Shown one piece after another: positions 43,163 to 51,303 of a DNA stretch of 64,000 bases; position 1 is the stretch's first letter, and each line of letters starts with the position of its first letter. Made by a program: the position numbers and the translations under genes. Under the pieces are notes generated by a model, which was given only the letters and a program-made list of their open reading frames with translations, had not been told where the DNA came from and did no database searches. The DNA comes from Natrarchaeobius chitinivorans (lineage in GTDB: Archaea; Halobacteriota; Halobacteria; Halobacteriales; Natrialbaceae): assembly GCF_003841505.1 (NCBI RefSeq), contig NZ_REGA01000023.1, forward strand, positions 1-64,000. The letters are read 5' to 3'.

Positions 43163-43554
43163 GCGAGGACGACCGAGCCGGCGAGTTCGGACCGATCTAT
43201 CTCCCGGCGCTTCAGCGGATTCGTGACCTCTGGCTCGAGCTTGAGCCGTTAATCGACGCAACCTCGTACGATGACGTCGTCGCACCCACGGAACTGCAGA
43301 TCAGTCTCAGCGACGGTCTTGGAGACGCCGACGCTGCGCGACTCGATATCCAGTGGAGCGAACTGGGGATGTATTCGTTTCATTACGTCGATACCGAAAA
43401 CGTCAATTGGCGATTCGATCGGCACCCGAATACACACTCACCCGAAATCCATTTCCATCCTCCTCCCGAGGCCACCACGACGGCAGCCGAACCGTCCTGT
43501 ATCGACGTGACCGAGGTCTCACTCGTCACTCGTGCAGTCCATACGATGTGGTGA
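43159..43554 (+). CDS. TumE-like putative toxin, divergent
   Basis: 131 residues from ATG 43159, overlapping the DUF7342 stop. It has LDIQWSELGMYSFHYVDTE, then DRHPNTHSPEIHFHPPP, echoing the W...H...H-x-H pattern of TumE-like toxins and of 2516-2959, and ends VTLVTRA-like (VSLVTRAVHTMW). The sequence otherwise differs, so the DUF7342 family appears to pair with varied TumE-type proteins. Toxicity is inferred. Confidence 0.6.
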   Translation: MSEDDRAGEFGPIYLPALQRIRDLWLELEPLIDATSYDDVVAPTELQISLSDGLGDADAARLDIQWSELGMYSFHYVDTENVNWRFDRHPNTHSPEIHFHPPPEATTTAAEPSCIDVTEVSLVTRAVHTMW

Positions 43555-43884
43555 GCAGCGTACGAGGACGATGACCGGGATCTGCTGAATAGTGCGTCAA
43601 ATCCACCGTAAGGATGACTACCGCGAAAGTCTAGAAGGGATCTCACCATTGAGACACGGCCGTATCGGTATCCTGTCGCGCCCGTAGTGGTGTTGATGCG
43701 GCACTGCAACAGTATCGCGGCTTCTCTCAGAGTGAGAACGTTCCGATCTGGAGCGAAAGCGAGATCGACGGATCAGTTTTTCCCGCTCGCGCTGGAACAC
43801 CGTCTACGCACATGGACTTGACATCCTCCCCGCGCTAAACAGTAGACGCCGAACCTAATTTGCGCCGTTGCTGGTAGGGCGGCT
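43555..43884. other. Intergenic, holding a solo TnpB-element right end
   Basis: At 43812-43832 the plus strand reads TTGACATCCTCCCCGCGCTAAA, the reverse complement of the conserved GGGGAGGATGTCAA end of the TnpB elements at 23290 and 40978. No tnpB follows, so it is a relic or a non-autonomous end. The rest of the interval holds nothing recognised. Confidence 0.55.
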
Positions 43885-44996
43885 ATGCTCGAGACGACCG
43901 AAGCAAAACAGGTCTGTCGCGCCGCTTCCACCGTCATGTATCCAGCGCTCGATTTCGATATCAAACCCTGTGGGAGCTATACGAGAGAGGACTTTCTGAA
44001 CGTCCTCTCTCGTGTCGCGTTCGAACAGGAGTTTGCCAATACCGCCGGGAAAACGTGCCAGCTCGATCGCGGCGAGCCCGTCGACGTCACGTCGACGGCT
44101 CGCAACGGACTCGCTAAATCGCTCCTCTATCACCTTCGGAACATGGAGATGGACGCCATCGACGACCAGTTCGATGGCGTCCGCGACGATCTCTTCGAGA
44201 TTCTCCGGAAACAACGGCTGTTACCCGAGTGTGTCGATGTTGCGATCGACCTCCACCAGTGGCGGTTTTACGGCGACGCAGACACTGACCATGTCCTGAT
44301 TACCTATCCCGATAAGGGAACCAATCGAACGTACTGTTTTGCGACGATCTGTATCGTCGCACCAGGAACGCGGTTCACGCTCGACGTGCTGGCACTGGAG
44401 GCGAACGGCTTTCGCGAAAAGCGCGAAGCCGTTCGCTCGCTGCTCGAGACGGCACAAGAGTGCGTCGCGGTCAGACACGTCTACCTCGACAGAGGCTTCT
44501 ACCAGGTTCACGTCGTTGCGGAACTCGAACCGCTCGGCGTCGATTATATTGTCCGTGCACGCCCGAGTAAGGGGATGAAAGCCCGTCTCAGCGCCGGCGC
44601 TGAGACGGTCGTTGACGAGTATCTCATGCAACGGAAACGTAAGCCGACCGCCTCAGTTGCAGTAACTGTGTTTGCTGTGCCACACCGGTCAACCGAGGAC
44701 GAGCACGTCTGGTTCGTGACGAATCTCGACCTTGAGCCTGAGGCGGCGAGAGCGTACGCAGCGGCGTTCCGCCGCCGCTGGGGTATTGAGACCCCTACCG
44801 CCAGATCGGTGATTTTCTCCCGAGAACGTCGGCGACGACGTTCTCGGTGCGGCTGTTCTACTTCCTGTTCGCGATTTCGATGTACAATCTGTGGATCCTC
44901 GCAAATGTGCTTGTCTCAGCTGGTGCTATCCCGGAGAAACCACCAATCTCGACACGTGTCTTCAGGGAATTCGTTGTTGTGACCGATTACGGATAG
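43885..44996 (+). pseudogene. ISH3/IS4-like DDE transposase with a late frameshift
   Basis: A DDE transposase: an N-terminal helical region (VLSRVAFEQEFANT; LLYHLRNMEMDAIDDQFD), CVDVAIDLHQWRFYGD with the first Asp, VRHVYLDRGFYQVHVV with the second, and RRRWGIE with the catalytic Glu. After IETP (about 44795) the frame shifts; the proper tail YRQIGDFLPRTS...LFYFLFAISMYNLWIL continues one frame over to TAG 44994-44996. A single-base loss in a C run explains it. The N-terminal relic at 9738 is a relative. ISH3 naming is tentative. Confidence 0.8.
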
Positions 44997-45187
44997 GGGG
45001 TGATCAGTCCGACCGAGATGATCAGTCAGAACGCCGTAACCGAGTGGAAACGCTCAGAAACGCCGCCGACAGCGGCGTTTCTTCGCTTCCTTCCTCGCTG
45101 TGTCGCATAGATCGTTGGAGCGATGCAATCCAAGTCGATTGATCGACCAGTTTGATTCGGCTGTCCACGTTGAATCGGCAACTACTG

Positions 45188-45566
45188 TGAAGGGCGGACG
45201 TGAATCCCCGCACGGTAAAGCGAAGGGCACTTGCGAACAGCTCAGTCTCGTAGATATGCAGCCGCGTGTCGAGGTTCGTGCCCGGGAGAACGACGCCGAC
45301 CTTGTCCGGACGCTGATTCACGAGTATGCGCACGCCCTGCTCACTTCGACGTTGACGACGACACCGAACGGTCGAAACGTGAAGTCGAGGCCGAGGCGGT
45401 AGCCTACGTCGTCGGGCGCTACTGCGGGCTCGACACCAGTGGGTCGGCGTTCTACGTAGCTTCGTGGGAGTCGGACGATCCCGAGGTCGTTCGGGAGCGA
45501 CTCGGGCGGATCAGTCGGACGGCAGAAGAACTCATCGACGTCCTCGAAAACTCGCTCATTCCCTAA
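45188..45566 (+). pseudogene. ArdC-like metallopeptidase, C-terminal relic with a frameshift
   Basis: The translation has DADLVRTLIHEYAHALL and, after a frameshift near 45350, SKREVEAEAVAYVVGRYCGLDTSGSAFYVASWE and a final helix, closely matching the C-terminal half of the ArdC-like protein at 56835-57770. The N-terminal half is missing. The zinc-binding HEYAH site is retained but the frame is broken. Confidence 0.85.
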
Positions 45567-45570
45567 TCTG

Positions 45571-45580
45571 TTAACCAACA
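45571..45580. promoter_or_regulatory. Half site TTAACCAACA of the shared operator
   Basis: TTAACCAACA, 5 bases before the ATG at 45586, equals the left arm of the inverted repeats at 36244 and 48296. The expected right arm position (45602-45611, CGTTGGGTGA) matches only seven of ten and lies in coding sequence, so this is probably a half site. Confidence 0.4.
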
Positions 45581-45585
45581 AACAG

Positions 45586-45996
45586 ATGATCCCTTCTGAC
45601 TCGTTGGGTGAGTTTTTCAGCGCCCGCCGAGGGGCGGAGGTGCAATCTGACCTCCGTCGAATCATGACTGATCGATATCTCACGATGGTCCTCGAGGAAG
45701 CTGAGCACGTTGCCGAGCAGCATGACCAGGTCGCTCGAACAGCGGACAACCAAGCGCACGAGTATCTTCGATACGCCGTCCTCCGAGTGCTCGAAGGACA
45801 GGCAGACCACCTACCGACGGGCTGGACGTCGATAGACGGCGTCACTGTCGGCTACGGCAGCGACGAAGCGATGTGCGACAGCTGGGGCTCCAGCGAAGAC
45901 TGGTGGGAGACCGTCCCGCCACAAGAAGCGTATACCCGCTTCCGAGTGTTCTTTCCGGACGACCACCAGACGGTTCCACGGACGATTTCGACGTGA
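45586..45996 (+). CDS. Acidic haloarchaeal protein of unknown function
   Basis: 136 residues: SLGEFFSARRGAEVQSDLRRIM, a long helix (MVLEEAEHVAEQHDQVARTADNQ), then HLPTGWTSIDGVTVGYGS and WETVPPQEAYTRFRVFFPD. No domain recognised. It begins right after an operator half site and may form a unit with the SWIM-domain gene at 46022. Confidence 0.65.
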   Translation: MIPSDSLGEFFSARRGAEVQSDLRRIMTDRYLTMVLEEAEHVAEQHDQVARTADNQAHEYLRYAVLRVLEGQADHLPTGWTSIDGVTVGYGSDEAMCDSWGSSEDWWETVPPQEAYTRFRVFFPDDHQTVPRTIST

Positions 45997-46021
45997 TGGC
46001 CGCGCTTGGTGCCTGGCGGGT

Positions 46022-46474
46022 TTGGACTGGCAGCGCAGCCGCGTGCGGGTCCTACGACCATCGCGATCGTCGCGAAGTCCACTACCTTTGGCCGGGGTCG
46101 AGGACCTTCTCCACGAGCGGCTCAGTGGCCCTGCGGAAGCCGTCGCCACGGACGGTGGACGAACGGGCGACGTCCGCGACCGGCTGGTAGACGACGATGA
46201 CCCACAGTCACAGGACGACCTCGAGCCACGAACCCAGCGCGCCGTCAATGAAGCGATGGACGTCTCGCTCCTCTCGAAAGGTGGCCGCTACGAGGTGCAG
46301 TCCGCGTCCGGAAACAGGTACGAAGTCGACGTCATCGAAGAGTCGTGTACCTGTCCCGACTGGCAGCAGCGCTCACCCGAGGGTGGCTGCAAGCATCTTC
46401 GTCGCGTCGATCACGAGATCAAACGGGGCCGTGTTCCCCGACCAGACGGCCGGCCCCTAACGACCTCAGGGTAG
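46022..46474 (+). CDS. SWIM zinc-finger protein
   Basis: 150 residues; the C-terminal 70 carry a SWIM finger: YEVDVIEESCTCPDWQQRS followed by GGCKHLRRVDHEI (CxC...CxH). SWIM domains bind DNA or proteins. The N-terminal half is Arg/Ser-rich then acidic and its start is uncertain; a later start near the acidic DDDDPQSQ segment (about 46190) would give a more typical protein. Confidence 0.7.
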   Translation: MDWQRSRVRVLRPSRSSRSPLPLAGVEDLLHERLSGPAEAVATDGGRTGDVRDRLVDDDDPQSQDDLEPRTQRAVNEAMDVSLLSKGGRYEVQSASGNRYEVDVIEESCTCPDWQQRSPEGGCKHLRRVDHEIKRGRVPRPDGRPLTTSG

Positions 46475-46565
46475 ATCACCATCCGCTTCGTCGGAATCGC
46501 TCTTCTGTTACAGGGTAGTGTGGCGACACACTAGGCTTTTCACGGCCGGTCACATACAGTGAGGT

Positions 46566-46817
46566 ATGAGCAGCGACAGAATCGACGCCGAAAGCAAGGT
46601 GTCTGGAAACCAGGCAAACATCCCCGCCCGGATTCGGCGTGAACTCAATATCGACGATGGTGATCAGCTCCGTTGGCATCTCGAAGACGACGGGAGCATA
46701 CGGGTCCAAGTCATCCAACAGCAAACGGGCACGTTCGCCGACTTCGACGGCTACGCTGGTGAGGAGCCGACCGATGTCACGAGCGATCACGACGCCTGGG
46801 GCGTCGACGTTGAGTAA
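46566..46817 (+). CDS. vapB: AbrB/SpoVT-type antitoxin (VapB)
   Basis: 83 residues: the swapped-hairpin motif ESKVSGNQANIPARIRRELNIDDGDQLRWHL is at the N-terminus, followed by an acidic tail that would bind the toxin. It ends one base before the PIN gene. VapB represses its own operon with VapC. Confidence 0.85.
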   Translation: MSSDRIDAESKVSGNQANIPARIRRELNIDDGDQLRWHLEDDGSIRVQVIQQQTGTFADFDGYAGEEPTDVTSDHDAWGVDVE

Positions 46818-47252
46818 ATGCCTCGTGCACTCATCGATACGACAGTCCTCTTTGCAGCCGCATACCGACGGGATGGATCCCACGATGCCGCGCTTCCCGT
46901 GCTCCACGGCATCGACAATGGAACGCTCCCAGAGGCAGTCGTCCTCGACTACGTTCTCGCGGAAACACTCAACGGCCTCACAACCCACGCCGGCCACGAC
47001 GCAGCCGTCGATCTCCTCGATCGCATCGAAGAAAACGCCCGCTTCCACATCGACTCACTCACCACCGACGCCCTCGCGACAGGGAAGGCCCTCTTTCGCC
47101 AACACGAACCCCTCTCCTTCGTCGATGCCTGTATTGTCGCGTATATGCAAACCGAGGGGCTCGGCTACCTGTATGCGTTTGACGACGATTTTGACGCTGT
47201 CGAGGATGTCTATCGGCTCGATACAGCAACGAATCCCTACGATCCGAACTGA
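46818..47252 (+). CDS. vapC: PIN-domain ribonuclease toxin (VapC)
   Basis: 144 residues, full-length VapC with the acidic site: Asp in ALIDTTVLFAAA, Glu in YVLAETLNGL, Asp in LSFVDACIVAYM and Asp in AFDDDFDAV. Directly follows the AbrB-type antitoxin without a gap. VapC toxins cut tRNA or rRNA. Confidence 0.88.
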   Translation: MPRALIDTTVLFAAAYRRDGSHDAALPVLHGIDNGTLPEAVVLDYVLAETLNGLTTHAGHDAAVDLLDRIEENARFHIDSLTTDALATGKALFRQHEPLSFVDACIVAYMQTEGLGYLYAFDDDFDAVEDVYRLDTATNPYDPN

Positions 47253-47289
47253 CGCTGGCAGACGCTACGGCTGGCGACGACGTTCGGTC

Positions 47290-48212
47290 TCAGAATGGTC
47301 GCACCTCGTAGTCAGCCGCCAGCTCCTGGAACGCGTTCCACTCCGAGAGCCGGTCGTCGTCGACCTTTCCGTGCGTCTCGAGGTAGCGGAGCAAAGCGTC
47401 GATGTCGTCTTCGAGGCCATACTTCGCCGCCTGCTCTCGGAGGTCCGCCTCGTCGACGTCGACGTGGCTGAGCAGGAGGAGACAGTACGAACGGTAGCGG
47501 CTACCGTTGTCGATCAGCAGCGTGTGCCAACACAGCTCCGCCGGCGAGACTGCGTCGAGTTCCTCGGAGTAGACGTAGTAGCGGTGGCCGGTGAGCAGGA
47601 ACTGGAGATCAAACGCCGCGAACCGAGCAAGGCCGGTTTCGTGGAACGCCGCCGCGTCGATTTCCGTCTCGGCCTGGGCGAGGAATTCGTCGTAGTCCTC
47701 CCAGAGAATCGTGCCCTTCGGGGCAACGGCTTCGAGGCGATGGCGATGGAGATGATGTGCGAGTTCACGGGCGAACTCGTGGAGGCGGTCGAAGTCGGCG
47801 TTGAAGTCATAGCGGCTGTCGGCCGTCCCGACGAGACCACGGTCACGAAACCGCTTGAGGACGCGGTTAACTGTGTTGCGGTAGTTGTCGCTTCGATCGG
47901 CGATCTCGGAGACGGTTTGCGGCTGGTCGAGGTAGTACAGCACTTCGAGTGCCTTGCCGGTCAACAGTTCGGGGAAGTCGATGTGGGAGTGCTGGCGGAC
48001 GAGGTCCTGATAGAGTTCGACGGCGCGAGCATCCGACGGAACGACTCGTTTTCGCCGCCCGCGCGTTCCGAGTAGACGAGCCCCCTCTCGACGAGGTCGG
48101 CGACGCCACGAGAGAGGTAACTCTCCCTGTGGTCGAGCTTCGTCGCGAGCTCGGAGATTGTGTCGCCGCGGTCGACCGTGGCGAGGACCTCGAGTTCGAT
48201 GCGCCGGAGCAC
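47290..48212 (-). pseudogene. Winged-helix regulator with a frameshift
   Basis: The minus-strand gene starts at ATG 48212 (LRRIELEVLATVDRGDTISELATKL, a winged helix up to LVYSERAGG), then shifts frame near 48058 and continues with KRVVPSDARAVELYQDL, a second winged helix (TVSEIADRSDNYRNTVNRVLKRFRDRGLV) and a long C-terminal domain to 47290. It is one gene of about 305 residues broken by one indel, or a sequence error. It faces the operator-like palindrome and is a candidate for the protein that binds it. Confidence 0.75.
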
Positions 48213-48295
48213 GGTGTAACACAGTACGAAACTGTTTTATAAATGAGTTGCCCGTGATGTTACAGAGAGCGAGGTCACAGAGTCGACGAACTTTC

Positions 48296-48336
48296 TTAAC
48301 CAACAAAACTATGGGTTGAGAGTCCGTGTTGGTTAA
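48296..48336. promoter_or_regulatory. Operator-like perfect inverted repeat TTAACCAACA...TGTTGGTTAA
   Basis: TTAACCAACA at 48296-48305 and TGTTGGTTAA at 48327-48336, 21 bases apart, lie between the winged-helix gene (minus, 48212) and the gene at 48353 (plus), 16 bases before the latter. The match with 36244-36285 includes both arms and nearly the spacing. Confidence 0.7.
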
Positions 48337-48352
48337 CACGAGACAACAGCCG

Positions 48353-48676
48353 ATGTCTTACGAACCCCCGACCCCACCGACGAACCTCCCGACGGATTTG
48401 GTCAATACGCTCAACGAGTCCACTCCGGAGCGTCTCCGTGACATTGCCACGTACGCCGAAGAGCTAGCCGAACACAAGGAACGCGAGGCTCGTCTTGAGG
48501 AAGAGACAACGGAGGACGAGATCGAAAAGCGACCTGACGACCTCCCAGACGACGTTCCAACGAAGGCAACGATCACGATCAAAGAGATCAACGATAATCG
48601 CTACTACTACTGGCAGTGGCGGGAGGGCGAAAAAATCAAATCGAAGTACAAGGGGCCGGTCAATCCAGATAAGTGA
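48353..48676 (+). CDS. Small conserved haloarchaeal protein (DUF6788-like)
   Basis: 107 residues from ATG 48353 (MSYEPPTPP). A proline-rich start, a helix (RLRDIATYAEELAEHKEREARLEEE) and a C-terminal KATITIKEINDNRYYYWQWREGEKIKSKYKGP motif, which I know as a common small haloarchaeal protein near mobile or replication genes. Biochemistry unknown. It lies under the operator-like palindrome. Confidence 0.7.
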   Translation: MSYEPPTPPTNLPTDLVNTLNESTPERLRDIATYAEELAEHKEREARLEEETTEDEIEKRPDDLPDDVPTKATITIKEINDNRYYYWQWREGEKIKSKYKGPVNPDK

Positions 48677-48757
48677 ACTCGATTCGCAGCCCTTTTCCGT
48701 CGTTTCTTTACAACATTCTCATCGATGGAACTGTCAGCGAGAAAATCGGAGGCCACA

Positions 48758-48946
48758 CCCCCCGTTTTCGAGTAGTAAATGGGAGAATGCGATGAAATGG
48801 CACATCATATCCAAAGGGACATCGAATCCTTAGCTCCCCACCCCCCGTTTTCGAGTAGTAACGAGAAATTCCGATGAATGACACCCACCATTTTCGAGTT
48901 GTAAGACGCCTCCAGAACCCTAACACCCCCCGTTTTCGAGTAGTAA
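48758..48946 (+). repeat. Four origin-recognition-box-like repeats downstream of orc
   Basis: CCCCCCGTTTTCGAGTAGTAA at 48758-48778, 48841-48861 and 48926-48946, and the variant CCCACCATTTTCGAGTTGTAA at 48884-48904, all in the same direction. Reverse-complemented they read TTAC-AACTCGAAAACGGGGGG, i.e. a conserved box with a G run, like haloarchaeal ORBs. Confidence 0.85.
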
Positions 48947-48969
48947 GTGCAGGGAGAATCAGGGCAAGA

Positions 48970-50469
48970 TTAGTTCTTGTTGCGGAACTGCTTCAGCCGC
49001 TCGCGGACAACCGCACTGATAGTCGCATCTTCGTGAGCTAAATCTTCGAACCGCGAATCCTCACGAATCGTCTCCATGATCGTTTCCGGATCTTCAGAGA
49101 GGGAGAAATACATATGCACTCCTCGGCCTCGACCCTTGCCTCGGCGCTCGTAGTCCAACACACCGTACGTACTCTGCTCAGTTACGTGGTTTACGAACGT
49201 CTCGCGACTGTACTGATCCGCGCCCATCGTATCAGCAATGAATTGGTACGTTTTGAACGTAGGTCCAGCGGGTATCCACTCAGGATGTTCTCTTGCGTAA
49301 TGGGCTGTAGCCGCCACAGCGTAGATGGAGAGTTTCTTTTGAGTCGAGATCCCACTAATGTGTCGGAGTTTGCGATTTTCGGTGTATTTCTCCTGGGCTT
49401 TACGGACATCCGACTCGGTAACCGTGTCAGCACCACGTCGCTCGGCTAATTCGCCAGCCCACCTGAGGAGATCAATCGCTTTCCGTGCATCACCATGCGT
49501 TTGGGATCCGAACGCGGCAACAAGCGGAACGACGTCATCTGCGAGTGATTCTGGCTTGAAGGCGTCTCGTCGGTTGTGGAGAATACTACGGAGTTGGTTC
49601 GCATCGTAATCGTCGAAGAAGATGTCGTCAGGATTGTAAGAACTCTGTGCGCGGCTGTTGAGATCCTTCATAAAATCGGCATAGTTCGTGATAGCCGTAA
49701 GTGAGATCGGGCCATCAAAGTCGGCGAGTTTTCGAGCCCGTGAAAGCTGGTAGATAAGAGAATTGTACTCTGCCTCCTGATACGGTCCTTCAAGTATATC
49801 GATCTCATCGAGGATGAAGATGACACCGTCGTAGTACTCGCGCATCAGTTCATACAGTCGCTCGAGCTTCTGATCCGTTGAAACGCCGGTTTGGGGGACA
49901 CCAGGATCAACGTCGAGATCGTCGGCAGCAGCTCTAACTAAACGATAAACAGCCCGATCTGCAGTCTTCGGCCCCTCACAATTGATAGAGAGAACCCCGA
50001 AGGTCTTGCCTTGTGATTCACACAGCTCGACGATCTGTTTACAGACCGCATGAATAATGAGTGACTTCCCAGTTCCAGATGGGCCGCTCAGGAGCATATC
50101 CGGGATGCCGTCGTTCTGAAGCACTGGTTTTAGATTGTCGACAACGCGACCTAGCTGGTCATCACGACCGACGATACGATCCTCGTCGATGATGGTATCT
50201 GACCGGACGAGGTCTTTGTTCGCGAAGACTCCACCGGATGACTCGGTTTGTAGTCGCTCTCGAATTGAGATGCCGCCACTGTCGCCGTTCGTAGCTTCTT
50301 GAGACGAATCAGTGGGATCCGAGTTATTCCCGAACGTCATTTGTGACGTATCGGCGTAATCTGCATCTTGGCCCGTCGGTTCAAGATTTTCAGAATCAAC
50401 AGATGAGGAATCATGATCCATCTCATCTTCCGGATGATCCGATTCTGCTCTACGTCCCTCTCGTCCCAT
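48970..50469 (-). CDS. orc1: Orc1/Cdc6 replication initiator
   Basis: About 499 residues from ATG 50469 (MGREGRRAE); a TATA-like box (TATAAAAA, 50493-50500) lies 25-30 bases ahead, supporting this start and a leaderless mRNA over the longer frame to 50553. An acidic N-terminal extension of some 80 residues precedes the AAA+ core with Walker A GPSGTGKS (about 129-136) and Walker B FILDEIDIL (about 218-226), sensor-1 TAITNYADF, and a C-terminal winged helix (TFKTYQFIADTMGADQYSRETFVNHV). Flanked by nine ORB-like boxes, it should initiate replication at this origin. Confidence 0.95.
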   Translation of the reverse strand: MGREGRRAESDHPEDEMDHDSSSVDSENLEPTGQDADYADTSQMTFGNNSDPTDSSQEATNGDSGGISIRERLQTESSGGVFANKDLVRSDTIIDEDRIVGRDDQLGRVVDNLKPVLQNDGIPDMLLSGPSGTGKSLIIHAVCKQIVELCESQGKTFGVLSINCEGPKTADRAVYRLVRAAADDLDVDPGVPQTGVSTDQKLERLYELMREYYDGVIFILDEIDILEGPYQEAEYNSLIYQLSRARKLADFDGPISLTAITNYADFMKDLNSRAQSSYNPDDIFFDDYDANQLRSILHNRRDAFKPESLADDVVPLVAAFGSQTHGDARKAIDLLRWAGELAERRGADTVTESDVRKAQEKYTENRKLRHISGISTQKKLSIYAVAATAHYAREHPEWIPAGPTFKTYQFIADTMGADQYSRETFVNHVTEQSTYGVLDYERRGKGRGRGVHMYFSLSEDPETIMETIREDSRFEDLAHEDATISAVVRERLKQFRNKN

Positions 50470-50492
50470 TATGAAACCCCTCGAACTCCGGG

Positions 50493-50500
50493 TATAAAAA
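50493..50500 (-). promoter_or_regulatory. TATA box of orc1
   Basis: The minus strand reads TTTTTATA centred about 27 bases before the start codon at 50469. It sits between the gene and the upstream ORB-like boxes, so Orc1 binding could affect its own transcription. Confidence 0.5.
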
Positions 50501-50601
50501 TGTGGACCCTTGTGGAGTTGTAACCGGGCGAAATCAGACGATCTAACAACCACAGTCGTGCATTTTCGAAGTGAATCAGATACCGTCTTCGGAATCTATC
50601 A

Positions 50602-50938
50602 CCCTCCGTTGTCGAGTTGTAACGGATCCTCGAGGATCTTCGTTATCGGAATCCATTCGTGACTAGACCCCCCATTTTCGAGTTGTAAGTGCAAGTGGAT
50701 CGAATCGAGTATGAAGACAAAATCTACATAATTTGGATTTTGTGAATGATGTTCTGGACGAGAGGATTCGTCTCACACCCCCCGTTTTCGAGTTGTAAGA
50801 ACCAGGATTGTTGAGAAGGGACAACGCTTGCGGCACCAGTTCACGAGTGACAGTAATACCGACCTACGAACACGATAATCATAGAGCGGTTTGTTGATCT
50901 CGAGTGTTCTACCCCCTCCCCCCTTTTTCGAGTTGTAA
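50602..50938 (+). repeat. Four origin-recognition-box-like repeats upstream of orc
   Basis: Boxes at 50602-50622 (CCCTCCGTTGTCGAGTTGTAA, weakest), 50668-50688 (CCCCCCATTTTCGAGTTGTAA), 50778-50798 (CCCCCCGTTTTCGAGTTGTAA) and 50918-50938 (CCCCCCTTTTTCGAGTTGTAA). All point the same way as the four downstream of orc. Confidence 0.85.
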
Positions 50939-51272
50939 GTCGCTGGCACAGACCTCTCAAGAGGGGAAGGAATGAAAGTCGAGAAATTGAAAATGGACGG
51001 AGAGGCACTGAAACATCAAGATACACGAGAAAAGACCACGAACAAGATTAGAGAGTCCGCGTTCCCTCTAAGATCTCGATCATCTAGCTTGGTTAGGTGA
51101 TCTATTTTCTATGATCTAGTACGGTTATGGTTAGCAGATATACGATATAAACTTTCGTATTCAAATATGTATATTGTAGAACCAGGTTTTCAGACCTTCT
51201 ATTTCGTGTATCCGGTACAATCGGTTGTTTGATTACCCCTTTTGCTGTTCACCCCTCCCCACCGTCACGAGT

Positions 51273-51293
51273 TTACAACTCGAAAAAGGGGGG
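51273..51293 (-). repeat. Inverted origin-recognition-box-like repeat
   Basis: TTACAACTCGAAAAAGGGGGG at 51273-51293, followed by AGGGGG, is the reverse complement of the box at 50918-50938. It is the only box in this direction and faces the others across the AT-rich region. Confidence 0.85.
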
Positions 51294-51303
51294 AGGGGGT
51301 TCG

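Larger units (their letters stand above)
50554..51303. other. Replication origin region (oriC-like)
   Basis: About 750 bases without a gene. It contains the four upstream boxes, then an AT-rich stretch (about 51040-51240, with GATATACGATATAAAC and CAAATATGTATATTG) that could be the duplex-unwinding element, then one box in the opposite direction at 51273. An AT-rich core between facing boxes beside orc1 is the standard haloarchaeal origin layout. Confidence 0.85.

Noticed and set aside
48758-51293. Regular CCCCCCGTTTTCGAGT repeats considered as a CRISPR array
   Set aside because: Spacing is irregular (42 to over 100 bases), a gene lies between the groups and one box is inverted; the pattern and the adjacent orc1 fit origin boxes.
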